64,000 bases of DNA from Indiicoccus explosivorum (GCF_002167005.1 NZ_NHTN01000008.1:62001-126000), one strand, 5' to 3'. Numbered from the stretch's first letter, positions 1-9,160 are shown. The notes: generated by a model not told the origin, from the sequence alone. Made by a program: numbers and translations.

Positions 1-24
1 ATTATGTCGGACAGGAGCATGTGG

Positions 25-408
25 ATGAATTTATTCGGAGGTTCAATCAGCAGTCTGGAACAAGGGCTGACATATGCAGCGGCCAAACAGAAGGCGGTCG
101 CCAGCAATATCGCAAACGTGGATACACCGGGATACAAGGCGAAAACAGTCAGTTTCGATTCATTTCTTGAAGACGCCAAAAAAATGGAAGCTTACCGTAC
201 GAACAGCCGCCATATCCCTTTTGCGGAAACCGGCTTCTCTGCAGGGCAGCGGTCATCCCCTTTCAGTTACCGCCATGATGGCAACGGCGTGGACATGGAT
301 AAGGAGCAGGCGGCGCTGGCCGAAAATCAAATCTACTATAACGCACTGGTCGACCGGATTTCGAGCAAATTCAATACACTGCAAAGTGTCGTGAAAGGAG
401 GCCGCTGA
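25..408 (+). CDS. flgB: Flagellar basal-body rod protein FlgB
   Basis: Proximal rod subunit joining the MS ring to the rest of the rod, exported by the flagellar type III apparatus. The 127-residue product has the rod-family N-terminal motif (N28-I-A-N-V-D-T-P-G-Y-K38) and a short C-terminal coiled segment. An in-frame ATG exists at position 4, but AGGAG at 13-17 sits 7 bases before the ATG at 25 and the resulting N-terminus (MNLFGGSI) fits the family, so 25 is preferred. It is the first gene of the fla/che operon in this window; its promoter lies upstream of the window edge. Confidence 0.95.
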   Translation: MNLFGGSISSLEQGLTYAAAKQKAVASNIANVDTPGYKAKTVSFDSFLEDAKKMEAYRTNSRHIPFAETGFSAGQRSSPFSYRHDGNGVDMDKEQAALAENQIYYNALVDRISSKFNTLQSVVKGGR

Positions 409-410
409 TC

Positions 411-860
411 TTGTCGATCTTTAAAAGCATGAATATAACTGCATCCGCCTTGACGGCACAGCGCCTCAGGATGGATGTCATTTCATCGAACATGGCCAAT
501 ATGGAAACGACGCGCGCACGGCTGGAGGACGGCGAATGGCAGCCTTACCGCCGGAAAACAGTAGAACTTTCATCCGGTTCCGGCAGTTTCTCTTCTTTCC
601 TGCAAAAAGCCCAAGGTTCAGCAGGACCTGCCGGAGTCAAGGTGACCGCTATCCATGAAGATACCGAGACACCATTCAAGCTCGTCTTTGATCCTGCCCA
701 TCCGGATGCAGACGGAGACGGCTATGTAAGACTGCCGAACGTCGACCCGCTGAAAGAAATGGTCGATCTGATGTCGGCCACGCGCTCATACGAAGCGAAC
801 GTCACGGTATTCAACGCAAATAAATCGATGCTGACAAAAGCTTTGGAAATCGGAAGATAA
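411..860 (+). CDS. flgC: Flagellar basal-body rod protein FlgC
   Basis: Second proximal-rod subunit, 149 residues, with the conserved rod motif S-S-N-M-A-N-M near residues 25-31 and the C-terminal SYEANVTVFNANK helix typical of FlgC. Translation starts at TTG 411, chosen because AAAGGAGG (394-401) lies 9 bases upstream and no better start is near. It follows flgB by two bases, so translation is probably coupled. Confidence 0.95.
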   Translation: MSIFKSMNITASALTAQRLRMDVISSNMANMETTRARLEDGEWQPYRRKTVELSSGSGSFSSFLQKAQGSAGPAGVKVTAIHEDTETPFKLVFDPAHPDADGDGYVRLPNVDPLKEMVDLMSATRSYEANVTVFNANKSMLTKALEIGR

Positions 861-875
861 AGGACGTGGAACAAC

Positions 876-1181
876 ATGGCGATCGAATCGGTATCCATGA
901 TGAAGCCGGAAATGCTCATGCCATCCGGCCAGACAGAAAGAAAATCTCCGTTTGAGACGCAGCAGGCGTTCGGCGAGATGCTGAAGAATGCTATCGGCGA
1001 AGTGAACAATGCACAGCAAGCTTCTGATGTCATGACCCGAAAACTGGTCCAGGGCGAACAAGTCGAACTGCATGATGTCATGATCACCGCTCAGAAAGCG
1101 AGTGTCATGCTGAACACATCGATGGAGATCCGAAATAAGGCGATCGAAGCTTACCAGGAAATACTGAGAATGCCAGTCTGA
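876..1181 (+). CDS. fliE: Flagellar hook-basal body complex protein FliE
   Basis: Small rod adaptor (101 residues) placed between the MS ring (FliF) and the FlgB rod, and the first substrate exported. The C-terminal half carries the FliE pattern (GEQVELHDVMITAQKAS, then IRNKAIEAYQEILRM-V). The flgB-flgC-fliE-fliF order is the canonical Bacillales arrangement. The ATG at 876 follows a modest AAAGGA-like ribosome site. Confidence 0.95.
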   Translation: MAIESVSMMKPEMLMPSGQTERKSPFETQQAFGEMLKNAIGEVNNAQQASDVMTRKLVQGEQVELHDVMITAQKASVMLNTSMEIRNKAIEAYQEILRMPV

Positions 1182-1223
1182 TCCGACTGAGGAAACAGAG
1201 ATTGAGGAGACCGGGGGAACAGC

Positions 1224-2804
1224 ATGAACGAACGCATGTCGAAAACCAAAGATAATTTCACCCGGTACTGGCAGAGCCGCACACGGATGCAGAAAAATAC
1301 CATTCTCGGGATGCTGATCGGCATCGTTCTCCTTGCCGCAGCCATCACTTACTTCACCACGAAGACGACTCTTGTCCCGCTTTATTCCGACGTGGCGCCG
1401 GCGGAAATCGGCAGAATCAAAGAAGCGCTCGATGCCCAGGGTGTGGTGAATGAAATAGCACCGGGAGGCACTTCCATATTGGTGCCTGAAGAACTTGCGG
1501 ATGGTCTGCTCGTCCAGCTGGCTGCAGAAGGCTTTCCGGAATCCGGCATCATCGATTATTCCTTTTTCTCGGAAAATGCCGGATTCGGTATGACCGACAA
1601 TGAATTCGATGTTATGAAACTCGCAGCGATGGAAAGTGAGTTAGCGGATCTGATTTCGGAAGTGGAGGGCGTCAATGGAGCCAATGTGATGATCTCCATG
1701 CCGGAAGCATCAGTATTCCTCGACGAACCGGCCGGTCTGTCGACCGCTTCCATCGTATTGAATACCGCACCCGGCCACAAATTCACCGAACAACAGATCA
1801 CAGCCCTTTATAGCTTAGTATCAAAAAGTATTCCTAATTTACAAGAGGAAAATATTGTAATTACGAACCAGTTTTTTGAATACTACGATAAGGAATCAAC
1901 AATAGCCGGTGCATCAGTTACGAACCAAATGGAAATCAAGCAAACGATTGAGCGGGATCTCCAGCGGCAAGTGCAAATGATGCTTGGCACGATGATGGGC
2001 TTCGACAATGTGGCGGTGTCGGTTACGACAGACATCGATTTTCAATCCGAACGGCGGGAAGAGAACCTTGTGACACCGGTCGATGAAGAGAACATGGAAG
2101 GCATTGCGATCAGCACACAGCGGATTACGGAAACTTATTCCGGGACGGATGCCGCTGGCGGCGTGCCAGGAATGGACGGGACCGACAACCAAACTCAATA
2201 TGCCGCTGGGACAGCCGGAAGCGGCGATTATGAGAAAATAGAAGAGACCATTAATTCCGAAGTGAACCGGATCCGGAAGGAAATCGTTGAAAGTCCCTAC
2301 AAAATCCGGGATATCGGCTTACAGGTGATGGTTGAGCCGCCGGACCCGGCGGATATCGATTCACTTCCGCCTGAAGTGCTCGCAGATATCGAACAAATAT
2401 TGGAAACGATCGTCCGGACCACTATTGACAAGGAAGCGGCGGGCGAACTGACGGAAGAACGGATTGACGAGAAAATCGCCGTTTCTGTCCACCCATTCTA
2501 TGGGGTCGCTGAAACTCCTGAACCGGCGGATGAGCCGGTGCTGCCTTGGTGGATCTTCGCGGCGGGCGGGGTGCTGGCCTTGATTATCGCCGTACTCGCC
2601 ATAATGGTCATCCGCTCGCGACGGGCTGCTGAAGAAGAGGAAATCGCGGAACTGGAAGCGATGACTGAGCAGCTGAAAGTGGAAGATATTTCAGAAGAAA
2701 AAGAAACGGAAGCATCCATGCGGCGCAAACAGCTCGAGAAGATGGCGAAAGAAAAGCCCGAAGATTTCGCGAAGCTGCTCCGTACATGGATTGCGGAAGA
2801 CTGA
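1224..2804 (+). CDS. fliF: Flagellar MS-ring protein FliF
   Basis: Inner-membrane ring protein (526 residues) that houses the export gate and anchors FliG. A first membrane helix lies near residues 27-45, the periplasmic ring-building domains follow, and a second helix lies near 442-463 before an acidic cytoplasmic tail that binds FliG. A segment around 1801-1920 (Y-S-L-V-S-K-S to A-G-A-S-V) is encoded in strikingly AT-rich codons: 17 of 60 bases in 1801-1860 are G or C, against 31 of 60 in the preceding line. Function looks intact despite this patch. Confidence 0.97.
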   Translation: MNERMSKTKDNFTRYWQSRTRMQKNTILGMLIGIVLLAAAITYFTTKTTLVPLYSDVAPAEIGRIKEALDAQGVVNEIAPGGTSILVPEELADGLLVQLAAEGFPESGIIDYSFFSENAGFGMTDNEFDVMKLAAMESELADLISEVEGVNGANVMISMPEASVFLDEPAGLSTASIVLNTAPGHKFTEQQITALYSLVSKSIPNLQEENIVITNQFFEYYDKESTIAGASVTNQMEIKQTIERDLQRQVQMMLGTMMGFDNVAVSVTTDIDFQSERREENLVTPVDEENMEGIAISTQRITETYSGTDAAGGVPGMDGTDNQTQYAAGTAGSGDYEKIEETINSEVNRIRKEIVESPYKIRDIGLQVMVEPPDPADIDSLPPEVLADIEQILETIVRTTIDKEAAGELTEERIDEKIAVSVHPFYGVAETPEPADEPVLPWWIFAAGGVLALIIAVLAIMVIRSRRAAEEEEIAELEAMTEQLKVEDISEEKETEASMRRKQLEKMAKEKPEDFAKLLRTWIAED

Positions 2805-2819
2805 TAAGGAGAGGGAGCA

Positions 2820-3833
2820 TTGGTACGTAAAGAAAAAGGACTGTCAGGAAAACAGAAAGCGGCCCTTCTCCTCATTTCCATGGGTCCCGAAGCTTCCGCC
2901 AGTATTTACAAGCATTTAAATGAAGAAGAAATCGAGCGGCTGACCTTGCAGATTTCCAGCGTGAAAAAAGTTGAACCTGAAGTGAAAGAAGAAATCATCG
3001 AAGAATTCCATAACATTGCCCTTGCTCAGGATTACATATCGCAGGGGGGCATCGGGTATGCGAAAACGGTTCTCGAAAAGGCCCTTGGACAAGACCACGC
3101 GCAGACGATCATCAACCGGCTGACGTCTTCTCTGCAGGTGCGGCCGTTCGATTTCGCACGAAGGGCTGAACCGGCGCAGATCCTGAACTTTATCCAGCAT
3201 GAACACCCGCAGACGATCGCGCTGATCTTGTCTTACCTAGACCCGCAGCAAGCGGGTGTAATCCTATCGTCGCTGCCTCAGGAAGGACAGGCGGATATTG
3301 CGAGGCGGATTGCGACGATGGATTCAACATCCCCTGAAATCATCAGCGAAATCGAAGCGGTTCTGGAGCGCAAGCTGTCTTCTTCCGTGACACAGGACTT
3401 TTCCGTCACAGGCGGAGTCGATGCGGTGGTCGAAGTGTTGAACGGCGTAGACCGGGCGACAGAGAAAACGATCCTCGATGCGCTTGAAATCCGCGATCCG
3501 GAACTCGCTGAAGAAATCAAGAAACGGATGTTCGTCTTCGAGGATATCGTGACCTTGGATAACCGGTCCATCCAGCGGGTGATCCGGGATTGTGAAAATA
3601 CCGATCTGCTCTTGGCAATGAAAGTGTCGAGTGAGGAAGTGAAAGATATCCTGTTCCGGAACATGTCCGCCCGAATGGCAGAGAACTTCCGGGAAGAAAT
3701 GGAAATCATGGGGCCGGTCCGCCTGAAAGATGTGGAGGATGCGCAATCACGCATCGTGAGCATTATCAGGCGTCTGGAAGAGGCCGGGGAAATCATCATT
3801 GCCCGCGGAGGAGGGGACGAGCTCATTGTCTAA
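2820..3833 (+). CDS. fliG: Flagellar motor switch protein FliG
   Basis: Torque-generating rotor protein of 337 residues, bound to FliF by its N-terminus and contacting FliM and the stator with its middle and C-terminal domains. The EHPQT motif of the middle domain is near residues 126-130, and the C-terminal torque helix with charged residues (S-S-E-E-V-K-D-I-L-F) is present. The start is TTG 2820 behind AAGGAGAGGGA. The gene overlaps fliH by 8 bases. Confidence 0.97.
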   Translation: MVRKEKGLSGKQKAALLLISMGPEASASIYKHLNEEEIERLTLQISSVKKVEPEVKEEIIEEFHNIALAQDYISQGGIGYAKTVLEKALGQDHAQTIINRLTSSLQVRPFDFARRAEPAQILNFIQHEHPQTIALILSYLDPQQAGVILSSLPQEGQADIARRIATMDSTSPEIISEIEAVLERKLSSSVTQDFSVTGGVDAVVEVLNGVDRATEKTILDALEIRDPELAEEIKKRMFVFEDIVTLDNRSIQRVIRDCENTDLLLAMKVSSEEVKDILFRNMSARMAENFREEMEIMGPVRLKDVEDAQSRIVSIIRRLEEAGEIIIARGGGDELIV

Positions 3834-4590
3834 AATTCTTCGTCCCGCCATCACAAGGGATACAAAAGAAATCGAAATCCGCACGATGCTGATCCGGGAC
3901 TTTTTTTCGCCTGAAGAACAAAGCGAAGCGGAAAAACAGTTGCTGGATGAACAAAGAAAGGAATTGGATGCCCAGCAGCGGAGACTGGATGAGGGATTCA
4001 GGCAGCTTGAAGACCGCTATCACGCTTTCCGGGATGAAATGGTTTCCGCCCGCAGCTCTTGGGATACAGAAAAGCAGCAGCTCCAGCAGCAAGCATACGA
4101 GGAAGGGTTCCAGCAAGGATTCGAAGAAGGTCGCAGTAAAGGGTTCGAATCCGTCACGGAAGCCATCGGACAAGCGAACGAAACTGTCCGGTTTGCCGAA
4201 CAGCAGGCGGCAGCTTATTTAGAGGACCAGGAACGGATTATCCTGGAGCTTGCCCTGACATCGGCTGAGCAGATCATGAATACGGAAATCGCTGAAGCGG
4301 AAGAGAAGTATATTCCGCTGGTTAAAAAAGCGATAAAAGCAGCCCGGGAAGCGGACAAAGTGAAGGTATTCATCCCGCCTGCCCGGTACCGTCTTCTGAC
4401 GGAAAACCGGGAGGAGCTCGTCAGCCTCCTGCCTGCAGATATCCCGCTGATCATTTTCGCGGAAGACGGACTTGAAGAGACCGCCGGTTTTATCGAAACG
4501 AATTTCGGCCGGATTGATTTCAGTATCGATGAACAATTGAGCGGACTGCGGACCAAACTGACTGACATGCTGACAGGAGGAACAGGATGA
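3826..4590 (+). CDS. fliH: Flagellar export ATPase regulator FliH
   Basis: Cytoplasmic stator-like protein (254 residues) that holds and regulates the export ATPase FliI. Residues about 20-130 are a Glu/Gln-rich coiled coil with GxxxG-like repeats (E-E-G-F-Q-Q-G-F-E-E-G), and the C-terminal domain resembles the delta subunit of F/V ATPases. A TTG at 3799 is also in frame, but TTG 3826 is preferred because GGAGGAGGGG (3807-3816) lies 9 bases before it. It overlaps fliG by 8 and fliI by 4 bases. Confidence 0.93.
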   Translation: MSKILRPAITRDTKEIEIRTMLIRDFFSPEEQSEAEKQLLDEQRKELDAQQRRLDEGFRQLEDRYHAFRDEMVSARSSWDTEKQQLQQQAYEEGFQQGFEEGRSKGFESVTEAIGQANETVRFAEQQAAAYLEDQERIILELALTSAEQIMNTEIAEAEEKYIPLVKKAIKAAREADKVKVFIPPARYRLLTENREELVSLLPADIPLIIFAEDGLEETAGFIETNFGRIDFSIDEQLSGLRTKLTDMLTGGTG

Positions 4591-5897
4591 AAGCGGAAGA
4601 GCTCATCAGCCGGATCCCGTCAATCCGCACACTGAAAAAATCAGGCCGAGTTTCCAGGGTGGTCGGCCTGATGGTTGAATCGCAAGGTCCTGAAAGTTCA
4701 ATCGGGGATATTTGCCATATCAGACTTAGTGATGGAGGAACCATCGCCGCGGAAGTGGTCGGATTTAAAGGCGACTCTGTCGTCCTTATGCCATTTTCCT
4801 CTATCCGGGACATCGCAGCGGGCTGCCTGGTGGAAGCTCAGGGACACCAGCTGGAAATCAGCGTCGGCCCTCAGCTGGTCGGTAAAGTACTGGATGCGAT
4901 GGGTCAGCCTTTCGATGGAGCGCAGCTGCCGAAAGGGCTTGTCCGGACCAAGACGGAACAGGAACCGCCGAATCCGCTGTCCAGGCCGCCGATCGATGAA
5001 AAACTGGCGGTCGGCGTGCGGGCTATCGACAGTATGCTCACCATCGGAAAAGGACAGCGTATCGGGATTTTTGCCGGTTCCGGCGTCGGGAAAAGCACGC
5101 TGCTCGGTATGATCGCGCGCAATACGAACGCGGATCTGAATGTAATCGCGCTGATCGGTGAAAGGGGCCGGGAAGTCCGCGAATTCATCGACCGCGATCT
5201 CGGGCCGGACGGACTGAAACGGTCGATCGTCATTGCGGCTACTTCCGATTCACCGGCCCTTATGAGAATAAAAGGCGCCTTCACTGCAACGGCGATTGCG
5301 GAATATTTCAGGGACCGGGGGCTGAACGTCATGCTGATGATGGATTCGGTCACCCGAGTGGCCATGGCGCAGCGGGAAATCGGCTTGGCTGTGGGAGAAC
5401 CGCCCGCTACCCGGGGGTATACCCCTTCTGTCTTTTCCGTCCTCCCGAAATTGCTCGAAAGGACAGGTACGAACATGCATGGTTCCATCACTGCTTTTTA
5501 CACCGTGCTGGTGGATGGTGATGACTTGAACGAACCGATCGCCGATACCGTCCGGGGGATCCTCGATGGTCATATCGTATTAGACAGGACGCTGGCGAAT
5601 AAAGGGCAGTTTCCCGCAATCAACGTTTTGAAAAGCATCAGCCGCCTCATGAATCACATCGCGGATGACAGGCATAAGACGGCCGCCGAGCGCATTCGTG
5701 ACCTCTATTACACCTATGCCAAAAATGAAGACTTGATCAACATCGGCGCCTATAAAAGAGGAACTTCGCAGGAAGTGGACGAAGCGATCCGTTATGAACC
5801 TTTGATAACGGAATTCCTGAAACAGGGCTACTTGGAAAACATCCGGCTAGAGGAAAGCATTTCACAGCTTGAGAAACTGGCGTTCAATGGAGGGTGA
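4587..5897 (+). CDS. fliI: Flagellum-specific export ATPase FliI
   Basis: Hexameric ATPase (436 residues) that energises unloading of flagellar export substrates at the membrane gate. The Walker A motif GSGVGKST lies near residues 167-174, followed by the GERGREV segment and Walker B (MLMMDSVTR), as in F1-beta-like export ATPases. Its ATG overlaps the fliH stop by 4 bases, a typical coupled arrangement for the FliH-FliI complex. Confidence 0.97.
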   Translation: MKAEELISRIPSIRTLKKSGRVSRVVGLMVESQGPESSIGDICHIRLSDGGTIAAEVVGFKGDSVVLMPFSSIRDIAAGCLVEAQGHQLEISVGPQLVGKVLDAMGQPFDGAQLPKGLVRTKTEQEPPNPLSRPPIDEKLAVGVRAIDSMLTIGKGQRIGIFAGSGVGKSTLLGMIARNTNADLNVIALIGERGREVREFIDRDLGPDGLKRSIVIAATSDSPALMRIKGAFTATAIAEYFRDRGLNVMLMMDSVTRVAMAQREIGLAVGEPPATRGYTPSVFSVLPKLLERTGTNMHGSITAFYTVLVDGDDLNEPIADTVRGILDGHIVLDRTLANKGQFPAINVLKSISRLMNHIADDRHKTAAERIRDLYYTYAKNEDLINIGAYKRGTSQEVDEAIRYEPLITEFLKQGYLENIRLEESISQLEKLAFNGG

Positions 5898-5899
5898 CT

Positions 5900-6346
5900 A
5901 TGAGATACGCTTACCGCTTCGATCAGGTGCTGAATCTGAGGGAGCAGGAAAAGACGGAGGTCGAATTGGCCTACCAGGCAGCGGTGGATCAGTTCGAAAA
6001 GACAGCGACTGAACTTTACGAATTGCTGAAGAGGAAAGAAGATACCATCCGGACACAGCAGGAAGAAATGAAAAAAGGGTTTTCTGTCACCGCTGTGCGC
6101 CACTATGCATTTTTCATTGAAGGACTGGAAAGTTCCATCGAATTCATGCAGCGGCGGGTACAGAAAGCGCGGACGAATATGGCGTGGCATGAAGACAAAT
6201 TGCTGGAAAAAACGCAGGAAATCCGGAAATACGAAAAGATGAAAGAAAAGGACTATGAGCGGTTCCAGCAGGAAAGCGACCGCCTTGAGATGATCAGAAC
6301 CGACGAACTGGCATCCGCCCAATTCTTCAACCGGGAAAACTGGTGA
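5900..6346 (+). CDS. fliJ: Flagellar export chaperone FliJ
   Basis: Predicted all-helical coiled-coil protein (148 residues), the gamma-like stalk of the FliI ATPase ring and an escort for export chaperones. Opening residues (MRYAYRFDQVLNLREQEK) match the family pattern of an aromatic-basic start followed by a long charged helix. A GTG at 5894 is in frame but falls inside the ribosome site GGAGGG (5889-5894); ATG 5900, 5 bases downstream, is therefore chosen. Confidence 0.92.
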   Translation: MRYAYRFDQVLNLREQEKTEVELAYQAAVDQFEKTATELYELLKRKEDTIRTQQEEMKKGFSVTAVRHYAFFIEGLESSIEFMQRRVQKARTNMAWHEDKLLEKTQEIRKYEKMKEKDYERFQQESDRLEMIRTDELASAQFFNRENW

Positions 6347-6350
6347 AGGG

Positions 6351-6920
6351 ATGATGAAAGGGAAAGAAAGTACATCCGTAAAGAAACCAGGAAAAGCGCT
6401 GCTGATTTTCTCATGGGGGGTCATACCCGCCTTGTTCGCTCTTGCGGTTTTCCTGACAGTCGCTCAAGTGCTGGGATGGAGTATCACTGAAAAACTCGCC
6501 CCGCTTACCGGAGACCTGCTGTTTTCAGGAGAAGAAACTGAAAAAACGGAACAAGTGCTGCCGGCTGCGGAAGAGCTTCAGCAGACCATCCAGGAAAAAG
6601 AAGCGGAAATCTCGACCTTGCAGGCGGAATTGGAAGCCAGTGAACAACTGAACAGTGAATTGCTGGCAGAACAGGAAAAACTGCTCCACGAAATCGCGGT
6701 CCTGGAGCGGACGGATGAGCTGGAGGAAACGGAATTCAAAGAAGTGGTGGCCACGTTTGAAGCGATGTCAGCGAAATCTGCGGCTCCGATCCTTTCAGCG
6801 ATGGAAACCACGGAAGCACTCCGGATCTTTCAGCAGCTGACGCCTGAAACGGCAGCTGCCTTTCTTGAGAAAATGGATCCGGAACTGGCAGCTGACTTCA
6901 CTGAAAAGCTTTCCAATTGA
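6351..6920 (+). CDS. ylxF: YlxF/MotE-like flagellar operon membrane protein
   Basis: Protein of 189 residues with one N-terminal membrane helix (about 16-42), a coiled coil (about 73-125) and a C-terminal domain resembling the N-terminal MgtE intracellular domain (APILSAMETTEALRIFQQL). The same architecture and position, between fliJ and fliK, define YlxF in Bacillales. Its exact role is not established to my knowledge; a chaperone-like function for motor or export components has been proposed for the family. ATG 6354 is an equally possible start. Confidence 0.88.
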   Translation: MMKGKESTSVKKPGKALLIFSWGVIPALFALAVFLTVAQVLGWSITEKLAPLTGDLLFSGEETEKTEQVLPAAEELQQTIQEKEAEISTLQAELEASEQLNSELLAEQEKLLHEIAVLERTDELEETEFKEVVATFEAMSAKSAAPILSAMETTEALRIFQQLTPETAAAFLEKMDPELAADFTEKLSN

Positions 6921-6947
6921 AGCTTCACGATGAGAGGGGGTGAACAG

Positions 6948-8249
6948 ATGAACATCAGCTTAATCGTTCCGCAGCACACAGGGAAATCCACGTTGGTCCC
7001 GACCGAAATGAAAAAAGAGACCGGGATTGCGTTCGGCGCTGTCTTCAGCGGGATTGCAGCTGAAAAAGTGCAGGCTGAACAAGACCCGGCGGGGGTTCCT
7101 GCAGCACTTGCTGAGCTTGCGGCACTGCTCGGATCGGATTCCACCTCTGCTGAGGCGGAGAAGGAACTTCCTGAAGAACTTTCCCGGATTGCTGCAGGAC
7201 TGGCCGATCAGGGTGATCTGGAGGGAATTACGGTCGCTGGACTGGCGGCGGAACTGAAGATGGAAGAGCGCCAAGCGGCGGAGCAGCTAAGCGAACTGAC
7301 TGGAACCGAAGTGGAACCGACTGATCGGCTGGAGACCGCTGTCGCCCACATCCTTGAAGCTGGTGAAAAACTGCTGGCGATTGCCGGAAAAGGGACCGGC
7401 ACAAGCACCCCTATCGAAGCCGAAGCGCTTCTTTTTGCAGTGAAAGTGCTGAAAATTGCTCAGAAAAGCGCCGTCAAACCAGTTTTGTCCCATACGGAAG
7501 AATCCGCAATGAGGGATATCAGTCTTCTTCTGAAAGAATTGGCGCATGAAGCAGGGGGCAGGGCGAAAGCCCCCATGTTCAGCGGGGCACCTTTTTTGGT
7601 CCGTCCATCCGCATCTCTTGCTGCTGCGGCTCAGAAAACTGGAGAAGTAAGCGGAGAACGGCGGCAGTCCGAATCTAAGCCGGTCCATCCGGCTGTGAAG
7701 CAGCAATCTGTCCAAGTAAAAGGGGGCGGGGAAGGAAGTACTTTGAAAAGCTCTTCCGAAGAAACACAGTCGTCGCCTTTGCTGCATGAAAACAGGTCCG
7801 GAGCCTCCATAAAACCGGCGGAAAAGCAGGAACCCGCCCGCCAGCTTCCTGCACAGGAGTTCGAAAAGTTACTGAACCGAGCGAAATTCGGCCAGGCTAA
7901 TGGAGCTTCAAAACTTCTGATCCGGCTGAATCCCGGTCATTTAGGAATGATCAGACTTGAAATCGTCCAGCGGGAAGGCGTTTCCACAGTCCAGCTGCTT
8001 GCTTCGACCGCCCATGGCAAAGAAATGCTCGATTCATCCCTTTCCCAGCTGAAACAGGCCTTCCTCCAGCAGAACGTGGCAGTGGATCGGATCGAAATCA
8101 CACAGGCCCTCCAGGATGCATCCGGCAAAAACCGGCAGCAGCAATCCGCCGGTCAGGAACCGCAGGAACAGAGGGAGAACAGGAACGACCCTGAAACGGA
8201 ATTCAATGAATTTCTACTGGAATTGGAGGCGGAAAATGTATGGATATGA
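6948..8249 (+). CDS. fliK: Flagellar hook-length control protein FliK
   Basis: Secreted molecular ruler (433 residues) that switches export specificity when the hook is long enough. The N-terminal two thirds are low-complexity and Ala/Glu/Ser-rich. The conserved C-terminal hook-length domain spans about 320-395, with the LxRLNPGHLGMIRLEI pattern. ATG 6930 is in frame, but GAGGGGGTGA (6933-6942) lies 5 bases before ATG 6948, which is chosen. The last 10 bases overlap flgD. Confidence 0.93.
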   Translation: MNISLIVPQHTGKSTLVPTEMKKETGIAFGAVFSGIAAEKVQAEQDPAGVPAALAELAALLGSDSTSAEAEKELPEELSRIAAGLADQGDLEGITVAGLAAELKMEERQAAEQLSELTGTEVEPTDRLETAVAHILEAGEKLLAIAGKGTGTSTPIEAEALLFAVKVLKIAQKSAVKPVLSHTEESAMRDISLLLKELAHEAGGRAKAPMFSGAPFLVRPSASLAAAAQKTGEVSGERRQSESKPVHPAVKQQSVQVKGGGEGSTLKSSSEETQSSPLLHENRSGASIKPAEKQEPARQLPAQEFEKLLNRAKFGQANGASKLLIRLNPGHLGMIRLEIVQREGVSTVQLLASTAHGKEMLDSSLSQLKQAFLQQNVAVDRIEITQALQDASGKNRQQQSAGQEPQEQRENRNDPETEFNEFLLELEAENVWI

Positions 8250-8701
8250 AAACAATATCTCAAGGGTATTACGTGCCGGCGGCGGACCAGCTAAATATCG
8301 CTGAAAAATCCAATGGCAGTCTGGACAAAGACGATTTCCTGAAAATCCTCATCACACAGCTGCAAAACCAGGATCCAACAAATCCGATGCAGGACCGTGA
8401 GTTCATTGCACAAATGGCGCAATTTTCAGCATTGGAACAGACCATGAACCTGTCCAAATCATTCGAGTCTTTTGCGGCAGCCCAGCAGCAGAACCAATTG
8501 ATCCAATACAGCTCGTTCATCGGAAAAACTGTCAAATGGCATGAATTGACCGGTGAAATGGCTGAAACCGGCAAACCTGAAACAGCGGAAGGTGAAGGAA
8601 AAATCACGTCCGTACGCTTTGTCGATGGCTCGGTGGAGTTCCTGCTGGAAGACGGCAAGAAACTTGTCCCTGCGAATATCTCTGAAGTCATCGGCGGCTG
8701 A
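8240..8701 (+). CDS. flgD: Flagellar hook-capping protein FlgD
   Basis: Scaffold that caps the growing hook while FlgE polymerises. The 153-residue product carries the FlgD N-terminal signature (DDFLKILITQLQNQDPTNPM, near residues 31-50) and the following QFSALEQ segment. It lacks the large fold seen in proteobacterial FlgD, which is normal for Bacillales. The start ATG 8240 has GGAGGCGG (8225-8232) 7 bases upstream. Confidence 0.95.
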   Translation: MDMKTISQGYYVPAADQLNIAEKSNGSLDKDDFLKILITQLQNQDPTNPMQDREFIAQMAQFSALEQTMNLSKSFESFAAAQQQNQLIQYSSFIGKTVKWHELTGEMAETGKPETAEGEGKITSVRFVDGSVEFLLEDGKKLVPANISEVIGG

Positions 8702-8716
8702 GGAGGTGAACCATCG

Positions 8717-9085
8717 ATGGGCATTCACATAGGACCATCCCTGCCACATGGGCCGGTCCAGCAGACAACTTTCCGTCCGCAGGTGAATCCGAAACAGTCT
8801 TTCCTGCAGCGGCTCCATGAAGCAGGGGGAAATCTTCAAATAAGCCGGCATGCGGCGGAACGGCTGGCAGAACGGAACATCCGTATTTCTGAAACAGAAT
8901 GGAAAAAAGTCGGAGAAAAAGTGTTTGAGGCGAAAAATAAAGGGGTAAAGGAATCGCTTGTCCTTTTGGAGCAGGCAGCGCTCATCATTAGCGCAAAAAA
9001 CGCCACAGTCATCACAGCCATGGACAGACAGGAAGCCAAAGAACAAATATTCACCAATATCGACGGCACCATTGTGCTGAACTGA
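8717..9085 (+). CDS. TIGR02530-type flagellar operon protein
   Basis: A 122-residue cytoplasmic protein recurring between flgD and flgE in Bacillota flagellar operons. The conserved core is H-A-A-E-R-L-A-E-R-N-I followed by a helix-rich segment and the closing I-F-T-N-I-D-G-T-I-V-L. No catalytic motif is visible and the molecular role is not known to me; its position argues for a part in hook assembly. The ribosome site AGGAGGTGA (8701-8709) is near-perfect, so it should be well translated. Confidence 0.88.
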   Translation: MGIHIGPSLPHGPVQQTTFRPQVNPKQSFLQRLHEAGGNLQISRHAAERLAERNIRISETEWKKVGEKVFEAKNKGVKESLVLLEQAALIISAKNATVITAMDRQEAKEQIFTNIDGTIVLN

Positions 9086-9110
9086 CGGCAGGACCCTGAA
9101 TGGGATGCCG
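9086..9110 (+). other. Hairpin in the flgE leader gap
   Basis: Directly after the upstream stop codon, CGGCA (9086-9090) pairs with TGCCG (9106-9110), and the inner CCC pairs with GGG (9102-9104). There is no T-tract, so it is unlikely to terminate transcription. It sits in the 75-base gap before flgE and may be a processing or stability element for the hook mRNA. Confidence 0.4.
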
Positions 9111-9160
9111 GCGGACCGCGGACTGACCGAAGCGGCCGAAATCGAAAGGGGAAACCAAAA

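Noticed and set aside
4-24. Earlier ATG for flgB
   Set aside because: It lies before the AGGAG ribosome site that fits ATG 25, and would add residues unlike the family.
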